Assembly: GCA_027858995.1 (NCBI GenBank)
Contig: JAQIBP010000052.1
Coordinates: forward strand, 1 to 47,163
Direction of reading: 5' to 3'
Length of the DNA: 47,163 bases
Source of the DNA: Deltaproteobacteria bacterium
GTDB lineage: Bacteria > Desulfobacterota > Desulfobacteria > Desulfobacterales > Desulfobacteraceae
Below the pieces are notes generated by a model, which was given only the letters and a program-made list of their open reading frames with translations, was not told the DNA's origin and searched no databases. Position numbers and translations under genes: made by a program. This document shows positions 26,403 through 34,902 of the stretch, piece after piece (positions within the stretch are counted from its first letter, which is position 1; each line of letters starts with the position of its first letter).

Positions 26403-28304
26403 ATGTCCAATTTGTATGATAAAGCCTATGAGCAATCCATTAATGATCCTGATGGATTCTGGGGAGATATAGCAAAAGAGTGTCACTGGTATAAAAAATG
26501 GGATAAAGTTCTTGATGATTCCAATAAGCCTTTTTACAGATGGTTTACAGGCGCTGAGACAAACACATGTTATAATGCTGTTGATCTGCATGTTGACAAT
26601 GGTATAGGAGATCAGGATGCCATAATCTATGACAGCCCTGTAACCGATACCATTAAAAAATACACCTATTCTGAACTTAAAGAGATCGTTTCAAAATTTG
26701 CCGGTGTCCTTAAATCAAAAGGAGTAGAAAAAGGTGACAGAGTTGTTATCTATATGCCCATGATCCCGGAAGCTGTGTTTGCCATGCTTTCCTGTGCAAG
26801 GTTAGGTGCTGTTCACTCTGTGGTTTTTGGCGGATTTGCCGCCAATGAGCTTGCCACCCGTATCGATGATGCAAAACCCAAGGTTATTGTCTCGGCATCA
26901 TGCGGTATTGAAGTAAAAAAAATCATTAAATACAAACCCCTTCTTGATGAAGCCATTGATCTTTCCACTTTTAAACCAGATGCCTGTATTCTTTTCCAAA
27001 GACCCCAAGCCGAGGCTGGCATGATAGAAGGCAGAGATTTTGACTGGAATGATGAAATGGAAAAAGCAGTACCTCAAGATTGCGTTCCGGTAAAAGCTAC
27101 TGATCCTCTATATATACTCTATACCTCCGGCACAACAGGACAACCCAAGGGAGTTGTTAGGGACAACGGCGGACACATGGTAGCTTTAAAATGGACAATG
27201 GGTGCCATTTATGGTGTTAATCAGGGAGATGTCTACTGGGCGGCTTCTGACATAGGCTGGGTTGTAGGCCATTCATATATAGTTTACGGCCCTCTTTTTA
27301 AGGGGTGTACAACTATCATTTTTGAAGGCAAACCAGTTGGAACTCCTGATGCTTCAGTTTTCTGGAGAATTATTTCACAGCATAAGATAAGCACTCTTTT
27401 TACTGCTCCCACAGCATTTAGAGCAATTAAAAGAGAAGATCCCCAGGCTAAACTGATGGAAGATTTTGATCTTTCCAGCTTTAAATATCTATTCCTTGCA
27501 GGGGAAAGACTTGATCCTGATACTTTAACATGGGCTGAAAACTGCTTAAAAATACCTGTAATTGATCACTGGTGGCAGACAGAGACCGGCTGGGCAATTG
27601 CTGCAAATTGTGTCGGGCTTCATTCATTTGACATTAAACCAGGATCTCCCACAAAAGCTGCTCCAGGCTGGAACATGGCTGTTCTTGGCGATGATGGGAA
27701 TCCCATTAAGCCAGGAGATATTGGAGCCATTGTTGCAAAACTGCCTCTGCCTCCTGGCACACTGCCCACACTCTGGCAGAATGATGAGCGCTTTAAGGAT
27801 GCTTATCTCAATGAATTCCCTGGCTATTATGAAACTGCTGATGCAGGATTTATTGATGAAGACGGATATATTTTTGTCATGGCAAGAACCGATGACATTA
27901 TCAATGTTGCCGGTCACAGGCTTTCCACAGGTGCCATGGAAGAAGTCATTGCTGCACACCCGGATGTTGCAGAGTGTGCTGTCATGGGAGTCGCTGACCA
28001 GCTCAAAGGCCAGATTCCCCTTGGCATGATGGTTTTAAATGCTGGAGTAGATAGAGATCATGATGAAATTGTTAAAGAAGTTATTCTGCAGATGAGAAAT
28101 AAAATAGGCCCTGTTGCTGCCTTTAAAACAGCTGTAGTAGTAAAACGGCTTCCTAAAACAAGATCCGGCAAAATTCTGCGTGGTACAATGCAATCCATAG
28201 CAGATAAAAAAGATTATAAAGTACCGGCTACCATTGATGATTACTCTATCCTTGATGAGATTAAAGAGTCTTTGGGAACAATTGGCTATGGCAGCAAAGC
28301 TTAA
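26403..28304 (+). CDS. prpE: Propionyl-CoA synthetase (PrpE-like AMP-forming ligase)
   Basis: This 633-residue AMP-forming acyl-CoA synthetase activates propionate (and probably acetate). It carries YTSGTTGQPKGVVRDNGGH, GERLDPDTLTWAE and HWWQTETGW, a combination typical of PrpE/ACSS3 rather than Acs, plus the hinge ARTDDIINVAGHR and the C-terminal KTRSGKILRG lysine. The start ATG at 26403 has GGAGG eight bases upstream. It is on the same strand as acs. The neighbouring sensor and nucleotidyltransferase-like genes suggest joint control. Confidence 0.88.
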   Translation: MSNLYDKAYEQSINDPDGFWGDIAKECHWYKKWDKVLDDSNKPFYRWFTGAETNTCYNAVDLHVDNGIGDQDAIIYDSPVTDTIKKYTYSELKEIVSKFAGVLKSKGVEKGDRVVIYMPMIPEAVFAMLSCARLGAVHSVVFGGFAANELATRIDDAKPKVIVSASCGIEVKKIIKYKPLLDEAIDLSTFKPDACILFQRPQAEAGMIEGRDFDWNDEMEKAVPQDCVPVKATDPLYILYTSGTTGQPKGVVRDNGGHMVALKWTMGAIYGVNQGDVYWAASDIGWVVGHSYIVYGPLFKGCTTIIFEGKPVGTPDASVFWRIISQHKISTLFTAPTAFRAIKREDPQAKLMEDFDLSSFKYLFLAGERLDPDTLTWAENCLKIPVIDHWWQTETGWAIAANCVGLHSFDIKPGSPTKAAPGWNMAVLGDDGNPIKPGDIGAIVAKLPLPPGTLPTLWQNDERFKDAYLNEFPGYYETADAGFIDEDGYIFVMARTDDIINVAGHRLSTGAMEEVIAAHPDVAECAVMGVADQLKGQIPLGMMVLNAGVDRDHDEIVKEVILQMRNKIGPVAAFKTAVVVKRLPKTRSGKILRGTMQSIADKKDYKVPATIDDYSILDEIKESLGTIGYGSKA

Positions 28305-28315
28305 ACGAGTTATGA

Positions 28316-28348
28316 GATTTGAGTAGTGCGTAATGCACTACTCAAATC
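28316..28348 (+). terminator. Strong hairpin after prpE
   Basis: A perfect 14-base stem, GATTTGAGTAGTGC with GCACTACTCAAATC, surrounds the loop GTAAT 12 bases after the prpE stop. It is followed by TTAATTTT, not a full T run, so it may be a partial terminator or an mRNA 3' protector ahead of the sensor-exonuclease gene. Confidence 0.55.
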
Positions 28349-28400
28349 TTAATTTTGAGTTATTAATTTTTAATTTAGGATTTGAATATTTGCTGCTCAA

Positions 28401-30104
28401 ATGAAACAAACCCACCCTTTCTGGAAATATGTCTCTTTCACTCTGCTTGGCCTGACAGCAGTGATATTTATTATTCTCTTTTTTTTCTGGAATTCTCTTA
28501 ATAACGAAGAAAGCACTCTTCTGATAAAAATTTTCAATCAATATTATTTGTACATCATCGGTATTCTTTTTATTTCTGGCTGTGCAGTTTTTTTTGGTCT
28601 TGAATTCATATTTAATGAATATATCAAGCCTTTAAAAAAAATCAGCAGTGAAGCCTCCATGATTGTTTCATCCAACCACTCCCACAGGTTAAATATCACC
28701 GGGAATAAGGATATAAAGCTCTTATCTTCTGCCATCAACAATTTTGCAGAAAATCTTGAAAACATGGATAAAAATATTACAGAACAGGCACTTACTGCCA
28801 GAAAAGATACTGAAAAGGAGAGAAATCTGCTTGCCGCTATTATGGCGGAACTTCCACAGGGAGTTGTGATATGTAATAAAAATGGAAGAATACTTCTGTT
28901 TAACAATCTTGCAAAAACCATATTAACCCAGGATGCCCACGCAACAAAAGATAAGTATTTTATAGGAATTGGAAGATCACTGTTTAAACTCATTAATAAA
29001 AACCTGCTTTTAAATGCTATAAAAAATATAGAACAGCATTTGCAGCAAAATACAGAGAACATGGCTTCCTTTTTTGTAACCTCTATTCAAACCGGGCATT
29101 TAATCAGTGCCGAAGCTATCCCTATTCTTGACCAGAAACAAGAGATGACCGGATTTATCTTAACTTTCCAGGATGTTACCGAGGATATAACTCAATATGA
29201 TATAACCCATGAAAAATTCACTTCGTTAAAGCAGGATTTAACTGGCTATACTACCACAATAAAAAAAGCAATAAATCAATCAGTGAATAAAGAAAGACAC
29301 AAACATCTAATAACAACACTTGACCAACTTTCAGACAAATATGATCAGATCACAAATATTGTTCTTGAGACTTTAAACCCTGAAACATCTTTAAAAGAGA
29401 AACAACGATCAGCTGTCTTTACAGCATCAAGACCTGAATTTTATGATTTCGACCTCTTTAAAGCAGGAGATGTAAAAGCTGGAAAAGAAAACATTGACCT
29501 TCTTGATACCAATTTAAAAGATCTCATGTACACAGTTTTTGATACAGAAACAACGGGATTGGACCCTGATAGAGGTGATGAGATTATATCCATTGGAGCT
29601 GTAAGAATTTCCAATAATAAAATTGTATACCATGATCTTTTTGAAGAACTTGTTGATCCCAAAAGAGATATCCCTTTGGAGTCCTATAATATTCACGGAA
29701 TTAATTATGAAATGGTTGCAGGGAAAAAAGATATTAATGCAACCCTGCCAATATTTAAAAATTATACTTCCCAAAGTGTACTTGTGGGCCATAATATTGC
29801 TTTTGATATGAAAATGTTAAAAGTAAAAGAAAAAACAACAAATATTAAATTTTCCAATCCTGTACTTGATACTCTTTTGTTATCTGCCATATTGCACCCA
29901 TCCCATGAAAAGCATGATATGGAAAGTATTGCAAAACGCCTTGGGATTGATATCCTTGGCCGGCATACTGCCCTTGGTGATGCCATGGCCACAGCAGAGA
30001 TTTTCTTAAAATTAATTGATATTCTTAACAGCAATGGTATTTTGACCCTTAAAGATGCTATAAATGCATCACAGAGAACTTATTATTCTAGACTTAAATA
30101 TTAA
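28401..30104 (+). CDS. Membrane HAMP/PAS-like sensor fused to a DnaQ-type 3'-5' exonuclease
   Basis: This is a 567-residue two-part protein. The N-terminal part has two membrane helices (about 9-30 and 48-70), a HAMP-like stretch (PLKKISSEASMIV, 77-90), a coiled region and a PAS-like domain near 140-265 (LPQGVVICNKNGRILLFNN). A degenerate helical linker follows. The C-terminal part is a full DEDDh exonuclease: FDTETTGLDP (Asp381, Glu383), GHNIAFDMKML (Asp469) and His522 with Asp527. This is not a standard replication epsilon subunit: it is membrane-anchored and sits where a histidine kinase output domain would be expected. Its place after acs/prpE and before the DUF294 gene suggests acetate-related signalling; the substrate nucleic acid or nucleotide is unknown. 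Confidence 0.82.
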   Translation: MKQTHPFWKYVSFTLLGLTAVIFIILFFFWNSLNNEESTLLIKIFNQYYLYIIGILFISGCAVFFGLEFIFNEYIKPLKKISSEASMIVSSNHSHRLNITGNKDIKLLSSAINNFAENLENMDKNITEQALTARKDTEKERNLLAAIMAELPQGVVICNKNGRILLFNNLAKTILTQDAHATKDKYFIGIGRSLFKLINKNLLLNAIKNIEQHLQQNTENMASFFVTSIQTGHLISAEAIPILDQKQEMTGFILTFQDVTEDITQYDITHEKFTSLKQDLTGYTTTIKKAINQSVNKERHKHLITTLDQLSDKYDQITNIVLETLNPETSLKEKQRSAVFTASRPEFYDFDLFKAGDVKAGKENIDLLDTNLKDLMYTVFDTETTGLDPDRGDEIISIGAVRISNNKIVYHDLFEELVDPKRDIPLESYNIHGINYEMVAGKKDINATLPIFKNYTSQSVLVGHNIAFDMKMLKVKEKTTNIKFSNPVLDTLLLSAILHPSHEKHDMESIAKRLGIDILGRHTALGDAMATAEIFLKLIDILNSNGILTLKDAINASQRTYYSRLKY

Positions 30105-30135
30105 ATATTTGGATGAAAAGCTGCCCATCTGCTTT

Positions 30136-30214
30136 GTTGCTTCACAATTTTGCAATCCTCATGTACTACAGTACACTCAGGTTTCAAAATTGATTGTGCC
30201 GCACATATGAACAA
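30136..30214 (+). repeat. Dispersed-type palindrome before the DUF294 gene
   Basis: CAATTTTG (30145-30152) pairs with CAAAATTG (30185-30192); inside it TGTAC and GTACA pair around a four-base loop, with CCT/AGG flanks. Outer GTTG/CAAC words lengthen the structure. It fills the gap between the sensor-exonuclease and DUF294 genes and is probably a REP-like intergenic repeat. Confidence 0.5.
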
Positions 30215-30263
30215 CTTTTATCTATAGGATTCTATTAAGAATTAAATGAAAGGTGGATCTAAA

Positions 30264-32138
30264 ATGGAAAAACAATCTTTGAACACTCCATTATCATTGC
30301 TTTCAAGTGAAAAACAAAAAGGGATCAACAGTGATTTTTCCCTTGAAAAAATTGCAAAAAATTACGTCTTATTTGAACAGGAGATCACAAAAGTTGAAAA
30401 ATTTTATATTCTCTCAAAAGGTCTTGCCAGATTTTATTATGAACAAAACAACAGGCAGATTCTTACAGGCGAACTAAAGCCAGGAGATAATTTTGGTGGC
30501 ATTTCCATCCTTTTAAATGATACTGTTTCCATAAGATCATTAATTGCTCTTGAAGATTGTCTGTTTACAACTATTACGGCAGATTCTTTTTTAAAACTGT
30601 GCAAAGCGAATCAAGAATTCAAAGATTATTTTACCAATGAATTTGGCAAATGCATGCTGAATAAATCTTTTGCAGGAATAATTTCAAGGCAGATAAAAGA
30701 TAAGGAATTTTCCCTGCCCTTTTTCAATCGCCCTATTCATACAATTTTTAAACCCAGTATTTTAACTTGTACTATTGATACAACCATTGAAGATGCTGCA
30801 TTTAAAATGAGCAAGAACAGTGCTTCTGCCATATTTATAAAAGAGAAAAAACTCGGAATTAAAGGGATTGTAACAGATGCTGATTTAAGGAAAAAAGTAC
30901 TGGGGAATAATATGGACATTAAGCTGCCTGTCTCCAATATCATGTCATCGCCTCTTGTTTCAATATCTGCTGACTGCCAGGTCTTTGAAGCATTTTTAAC
31001 CATGAACCAGAAAGACAAACGCCATCTTGTTGTCCATGGACAGTCAGGTGATATTACCGGTATTATTAATGAAAAAGACCTTATCTCCGCCCAGGTGGAT
31101 TCAACCTATCTTTTAATAAAAACCGTAAAATCTGCCAAAGCCATATCTGATATTGAAAATATTCATTCAAAACTTGAAAAAATGCTTCTTGATCCAATTA
31201 AAAATGGTGCAAACACTGAATACATAACACGGGTGATAACTACATTTGCAGATGCAATTATTGATAAGATAATCTCATTTTCTCTGGAAAAAATGGGTAA
31301 ACCTCCCTGTAAATTTGTATTTCTAACCATGGGTTCAGAAGGCAGAGGGGAGCAAACCCTTGTATCTGATCAGGATAATGCCATTGTTTTTGAAGATACA
31401 AATGACAATGAAACCATGAAAAAATATTTTGATGATTTGTCAATATTAATTTGCGATCAATTGGCCCTGGCTGGATTTAAATATTGTGACGGCAATAATA
31501 TGGCAAAGAACCCTAAATGGTGCCAGCCTCTCTCCCAATGGAAAAAATATTTTAAATCCTGGATTCAGACACCTGCTCCTGAAAATCTCCTGAATTCAAG
31601 TATATTTTTCGATTTCAGGGGAACATGGGGAGATATTGCCCTTGCCGATGAATTAAAGGATTATCTTTTCAAGTCCATTGAAAAAGGATCATTTTTCTTA
31701 AGAAACCTTGCAGAAAACACACTTACAATCAAACCACCCTTAAATATGTTTGGCAAACTTGTAACAAAAACTGAAGGTGAAAGAAAAGGATCGCTTGACA
31801 TAAAAAAAGCCATGCTGCCCATTGTTGATTTTGCACGAATATATGCTCTTAAAAATGCTATCCCGCAATCCAATACCCTTACAAGGCTTTTCAGACTCTA
31901 TACCAGGCATGCCATAACCAATAAGGAGTATATGGATATCATCAGAGCTTATAATTATATGATGCAGCTAAGATTTCTTCGACAAATCACTACTCTTATT
32001 GATGAAGAAAAACCTGCGGATAATTATATCTATCTATCTAACCTCTCTGCCCTTGACCATATACTGTTAAAAGAAATTATTAAAACAACAGAAAAATTTC
32101 AGCAAAAACTTAAAGGTGAATTTGCAAGGAGTGCATAG
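30264..32138 (+). CDS. cNMP-binding/CBS/DUF294 nucleotidyltransferase-like protein
   Basis: This 624-residue soluble regulator has domains in the order cyclic-nucleotide-binding fold (about 20-130, GELKPGDNFGGISILL), two CBS domains (about 160-280, IKGIVTDADLR and DITGIINEKDL), and a DUF294 nucleotidyltransferase domain with TMGSEGRGEQTLVSDQDNAI, then the DUF294 C-terminal helical part. The GSEGR and D-x-D pattern resembles GlnD-type nucleotidyltransferases, which modify proteins. I start at ATG 30264, which has GGTGGA upstream; ATG 30246 lacks a ribosome site. Pairing with a DnaQ-like exonuclease near acetate genes recurs in other bacteria as far as I recall. The target is unknown. Confidence 0.85.
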   Translation: MEKQSLNTPLSLLSSEKQKGINSDFSLEKIAKNYVLFEQEITKVEKFYILSKGLARFYYEQNNRQILTGELKPGDNFGGISILLNDTVSIRSLIALEDCLFTTITADSFLKLCKANQEFKDYFTNEFGKCMLNKSFAGIISRQIKDKEFSLPFFNRPIHTIFKPSILTCTIDTTIEDAAFKMSKNSASAIFIKEKKLGIKGIVTDADLRKKVLGNNMDIKLPVSNIMSSPLVSISADCQVFEAFLTMNQKDKRHLVVHGQSGDITGIINEKDLISAQVDSTYLLIKTVKSAKAISDIENIHSKLEKMLLDPIKNGANTEYITRVITTFADAIIDKIISFSLEKMGKPPCKFVFLTMGSEGRGEQTLVSDQDNAIVFEDTNDNETMKKYFDDLSILICDQLALAGFKYCDGNNMAKNPKWCQPLSQWKKYFKSWIQTPAPENLLNSSIFFDFRGTWGDIALADELKDYLFKSIEKGSFFLRNLAENTLTIKPPLNMFGKLVTKTEGERKGSLDIKKAMLPIVDFARIYALKNAIPQSNTLTRLFRLYTRHAITNKEYMDIIRAYNYMMQLRFLRQITTLIDEEKPADNYIYLSNLSALDHILLKEIIKTTEKFQQKLKGEFARSA

Positions 32139-32309
32139 GGATTGACAGTGATTTTTTTCAACAATGACTTCCCTGTTCAAAGATTTGCTCAAGTTATCCT
32201 GTAAGATATTTTTACCAAAATAAGGTAATAAAAAAAAATCAACCAGAGTGTAGAGCAAAATCACAACACATGGGATAATAATAATTTTTTTGAAATAATT
32301 TCTTTACTA
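32139..32309 (-). pseudogene. Remnant of a DUF748/AsmA-like gene start
   Basis: In this gap the minus strand encodes VILLYTLVDFFLLPYFGKN and LSKSLNREVIVEK, a membrane helix followed by the segment that starts DUF748 (AsmA-like envelope) proteins. After an A7 run near 32151-32158 the next frame gives ITVNPYAL, the expected continuation, so a one-base frameshift is present. Nothing more of the roughly 1,000-residue protein is found; the sequence then meets the DUF294 3' end. No convincing start codon is seen. It is a decayed gene. Confidence 0.5.
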
Positions 32310-33659
32310 TTACTCTTTGACATAACCCCATTTTTGCAGTCGCTTATACGCATATTGAGAATATTTATTGGATTGATAATTAACCATTTTCAGATATGTC
32401 ATATAATTATCTGCAGCAACTTGTTTTTGATTGAGCTTATCAAGACAATATCCCTTATAAAATTTTATTTGAGGGTTTCCAGGCAAAACCGTGTCACACT
32501 TATTAAAATCCTTAAAGGCTCTATTGTATTTTTTAAGTTCTTTATTTGCTATTCCGGCAATAAAAAGAGCCTGGGCTTCTTCAGGATAGAGTATTTTGGC
32601 ACTCTCGGCATATGACAATGCCTGCAAAGGTCTTTCCATGACCATTAAACACTTGGACATTAATACATATGCTGTATAATCATATTTCAATTTTTTTATT
32701 GATTTTTTAAAGGCGCTCCTGGCTTTGTCATACTCTTTTCCCCCCAGATATTTTTCACCCTGCTGTAACAATTCAATACCTTTTTTTTTGCCACGTAAAG
32801 AGGCTATACTATCCATATATTTTTCACGGTTTAAAGGATGTTTCGTGGAAGAGTGATACATCCCTTTTTCTCTTTTAACAGCTGAATTGAGACGTTCTGA
32901 ACTCATTGGATGGGTGGAAAAAAGAATCTGGGCAGTGTCTGTTTGTTTCTCATGTAAAGATTGAAGCATCTTCATAAGCCCCACAAATCCTTTTGTGGAA
33001 AATCCAGCCTTAACCATATATTGATTACCAAGAAAATCTGCTTCCCTCTCATTATCACGGCTGTATTTGGATAACAACAAACTCTGACTCAACATCCCAA
33101 GTTGTTGAGTCAACTGGCCAAGACCTGTGCCTTGAGTTCCTGCAGCAATGGATAATCCACCAACCAGCATTGAAGAGAGCTGTCCTTTTGTCATCTGTTC
33201 TGCTGTATGCCTTGCATTTACATGTCCAAGTTCATGGCCCAGCAGAGAAGCCAGCTGCGCCTCATTATCAAGTTCCAATAAGATTCCCCTGGTAACGGCA
33301 ATGGAACCACCCGGGAAGGCATATGCATTAATATACGTGGCATTCACACATTGGAAATTATAGGGCATGTCAAGTCTGTGAACATTTGACGTCAAAGTTT
33401 TGCCCACCTGTGACACATAGCTGTTGATTTTTTTATCTCTGGTAATGCCGTAATCCGATGAGAATTGAAAAGGTGACTGCTGTTTATCAATCCCGATTTC
33501 CTGCTGCCTTGAAACCATCATTAGTTCTTTTTTTCCTGTAACCGGATCAACAGCACATCCGATAAAAGATAGGGGCAAAGCAATACCAGCAGACATGGCT
33601 GCAAGATATTGCAATAACTGTCGTCTTGAGATTTTGTTATTTTCAAATAGTTTATCCAT
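32310..33659 (-). CDS. M48 metallopeptidase with TPR repeats (BepA/YfgC-like), exported lipoprotein
   Basis: This is a 449-residue envelope protease. The N-terminus has twin arginines (SRRQLLQYL) and a lipobox-like FIGC, so it is likely exported and lipid-anchored, possibly by the Tat route. The zinc site is LLGHELGHVNARH near residue 140, with the third ligand in NEREADFLG. The last 150 residues form TPR-like repeats. BepA-type enzymes degrade or help assemble outer-membrane proteins. The start ATG at 33659 has a GAGGGTAAGG ribosome site. It is preceded closely by the small membrane protein gene. Confidence 0.88.
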   Translation of the reverse strand: MDKLFENNKISRRQLLQYLAAMSAGIALPLSFIGCAVDPVTGKKELMMVSRQQEIGIDKQQSPFQFSSDYGITRDKKINSYVSQVGKTLTSNVHRLDMPYNFQCVNATYINAYAFPGGSIAVTRGILLELDNEAQLASLLGHELGHVNARHTAEQMTKGQLSSMLVGGLSIAAGTQGTGLGQLTQQLGMLSQSLLLSKYSRDNEREADFLGNQYMVKAGFSTKGFVGLMKMLQSLHEKQTDTAQILFSTHPMSSERLNSAVKREKGMYHSSTKHPLNREKYMDSIASLRGKKKGIELLQQGEKYLGGKEYDKARSAFKKSIKKLKYDYTAYVLMSKCLMVMERPLQALSYAESAKILYPEEAQALFIAGIANKELKKYNRAFKDFNKCDTVLPGNPQIKFYKGYCLDKLNQKQVAADNYMTYLKMVNYQSNKYSQYAYKRLQKWGYVKE

Positions 33660-33683
33660 TTTTACCTTACCCTCTCTTTTAAA

Positions 33684-33962
33684 CTAACGGGTTTTCTCAA
33701 ACAAACTGATTATTAATAGAATAAATCCTATACCAAGCAGAATACAGAAAAATGGGAGGTCATAAATTATAACATCAGAAATATTTTGAACTACAGCAAT
33801 ATCTGTTAATAAAACAATTGTTTCGGAATTTTCCTCCCCGATTATCTTTGAGGTTGTCAAATCTACAAAAAAAGTATTGGTTTCAAGAAACTGGGAGATA
33901 CCACTGAAAAGTGCAACACAAATGCCTGCCAACAATGTAATGATTCCAAGTTTTGTTATCAT
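33684..33962 (-). CDS. Small two-helix membrane protein
   Basis: This 92-residue protein has hydrophobic helices near residues 4-24 and 67-87 separated by an acidic segment of about 40 residues (IIGEENSETIVLLTD), which would lie on one side of the membrane. No family is recognised. The start ATG at 33962 is preceded by AAAGAGAA. It lies 24 bases upstream of the M48 peptidase gene on the same strand, so it probably shares its transcript and acts in the envelope. Confidence 0.6.
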   Translation of the reverse strand: MITKLGIITLLAGICVALFSGISQFLETNTFFVDLTTSKIIGEENSETIVLLTDIAVVQNISDVIIYDLPFFCILLGIGFILLIISLFEKTR

Positions 33963-34363
33963 ATTCTCTTTTTCCCCTGTTTATAATGTCTCTAAATACA
34001 ATTAATACTTAATATATTCTGTTCGCCTTGTTCAAGTCAAACTCTTTGAAAATTGGATACTCTTTAAGATTTTCTGCTTCGACCAGTTCAAGAATAGCTG
34101 CCTTCCACAGGATATGACAGCAAATATTCAGTTATAAATCCAAGAAAGGGTTTTTTACAAATGATGTTGCCATCATAACTTTTCTTTGATAATCATTGGA
34201 TGCTATTTAGTGCCTGAACAAAAATCTGAAAACCTGGTTTCTGACCTTTAGGTTAAAGAGTACACGTATTTTGTTCAAGTACAAGGCAGGAAAAATACAA
34301 GTGAACTTATTGCTATACACAAAGAGAAAATATTTTTATAAAAATGAAAGAGAGGGAAAACCA
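33963..34363. other. Gap with a repeat word and a possible coding remnant
   Basis: Four hundred bases without a supportable intact gene. The minus strand at about 34009-34113 has a 34-codon open stretch ending in TAA (AAILELVEAENLKEYP, then FKEFDLNKAN), which looks protein-like and may be the tail of a lost gene. The word TTCTGACCTTTAGGTT at 34239-34254 repeats the inverted repeats near 8841-8922. The region also carries the promoter zone of the exported protein at 34364. Confidence 0.4.
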
Positions 34364-34855
34364 ATGAAAAAAGAGTTCAGACTAATTTCTATATTTGTTG
34401 CGTTGTCTGTTTTTTTATGTATAAATCCATCTTCGATATTGGCAGGAGATGGCGCAGTTGAAAAAGTAGTAAAAGACTTTGCCAAAGCCTATTTCATGAT
34501 AGATCAATCAATGGCAGGATATCTTAATGAAAAGGCTCTCATCAATGAAAATGGAGTGAATTTAGTGGATCTTTATATCCGCAAGAAGACCATTGAAGCA
34601 CAAACTCAAGGCTACAAACTGAGTTTCCTGCAAAAAAAACCTGTCAAAATGAAAACCAGAGTATTAAATGAAAAAGGGTCATCTGCACAGATTCTGTTCA
34701 ACTCGACTACCATTCGAAGTATAAACCCTTTATATAGAATTATAGGGTCTACTCTTGGTGTGCTCGAAGAGTATAAGGTTCAAGATATCATCACTGTAGT
34801 GAAGGAAAACGGGGAGTGGAAAATTGCTCCCGGTGCATTTGATATGCCAATATAG
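34364..34855 (+). CDS. Exported hypothetical protein, possibly NTF2-like
   Basis: This is a 163-residue protein with a signal peptide (MKKEFRLISIFVALSVFLC, then a SSILAGDG cleavage region). I chose the ATG at 34364 with GAGAGGG upstream, because the longer in-frame ATG at 34271 has no signal peptide character. The mature part alternates helices and strands and ends with ITVVKENGEWKIAP, a pattern common in NTF2-like and lumazine-type periplasmic binding folds. No specific function can be given. It is followed by murJ 47 bases later. Confidence 0.6.
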   Translation: MKKEFRLISIFVALSVFLCINPSSILAGDGAVEKVVKDFAKAYFMIDQSMAGYLNEKALINENGVNLVDLYIRKKTIEAQTQGYKLSFLQKKPVKMKTRVLNEKGSSAQILFNSTTIRSINPLYRIIGSTLGVLEEYKVQDIITVVKENGEWKIAPGAFDMPI

Positions 34856-34902
34856 TCAGACCTTTGAACAGGTTCAATTTTGTTTTGTAAAACTCAAAAT
34901 TA

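Noticed and set aside
34271-34363. Longer start for the exported protein
   Set aside because: The extension lacks signal-peptide character and the ATG at 34364 has its own ribosome site and a clear signal sequence.
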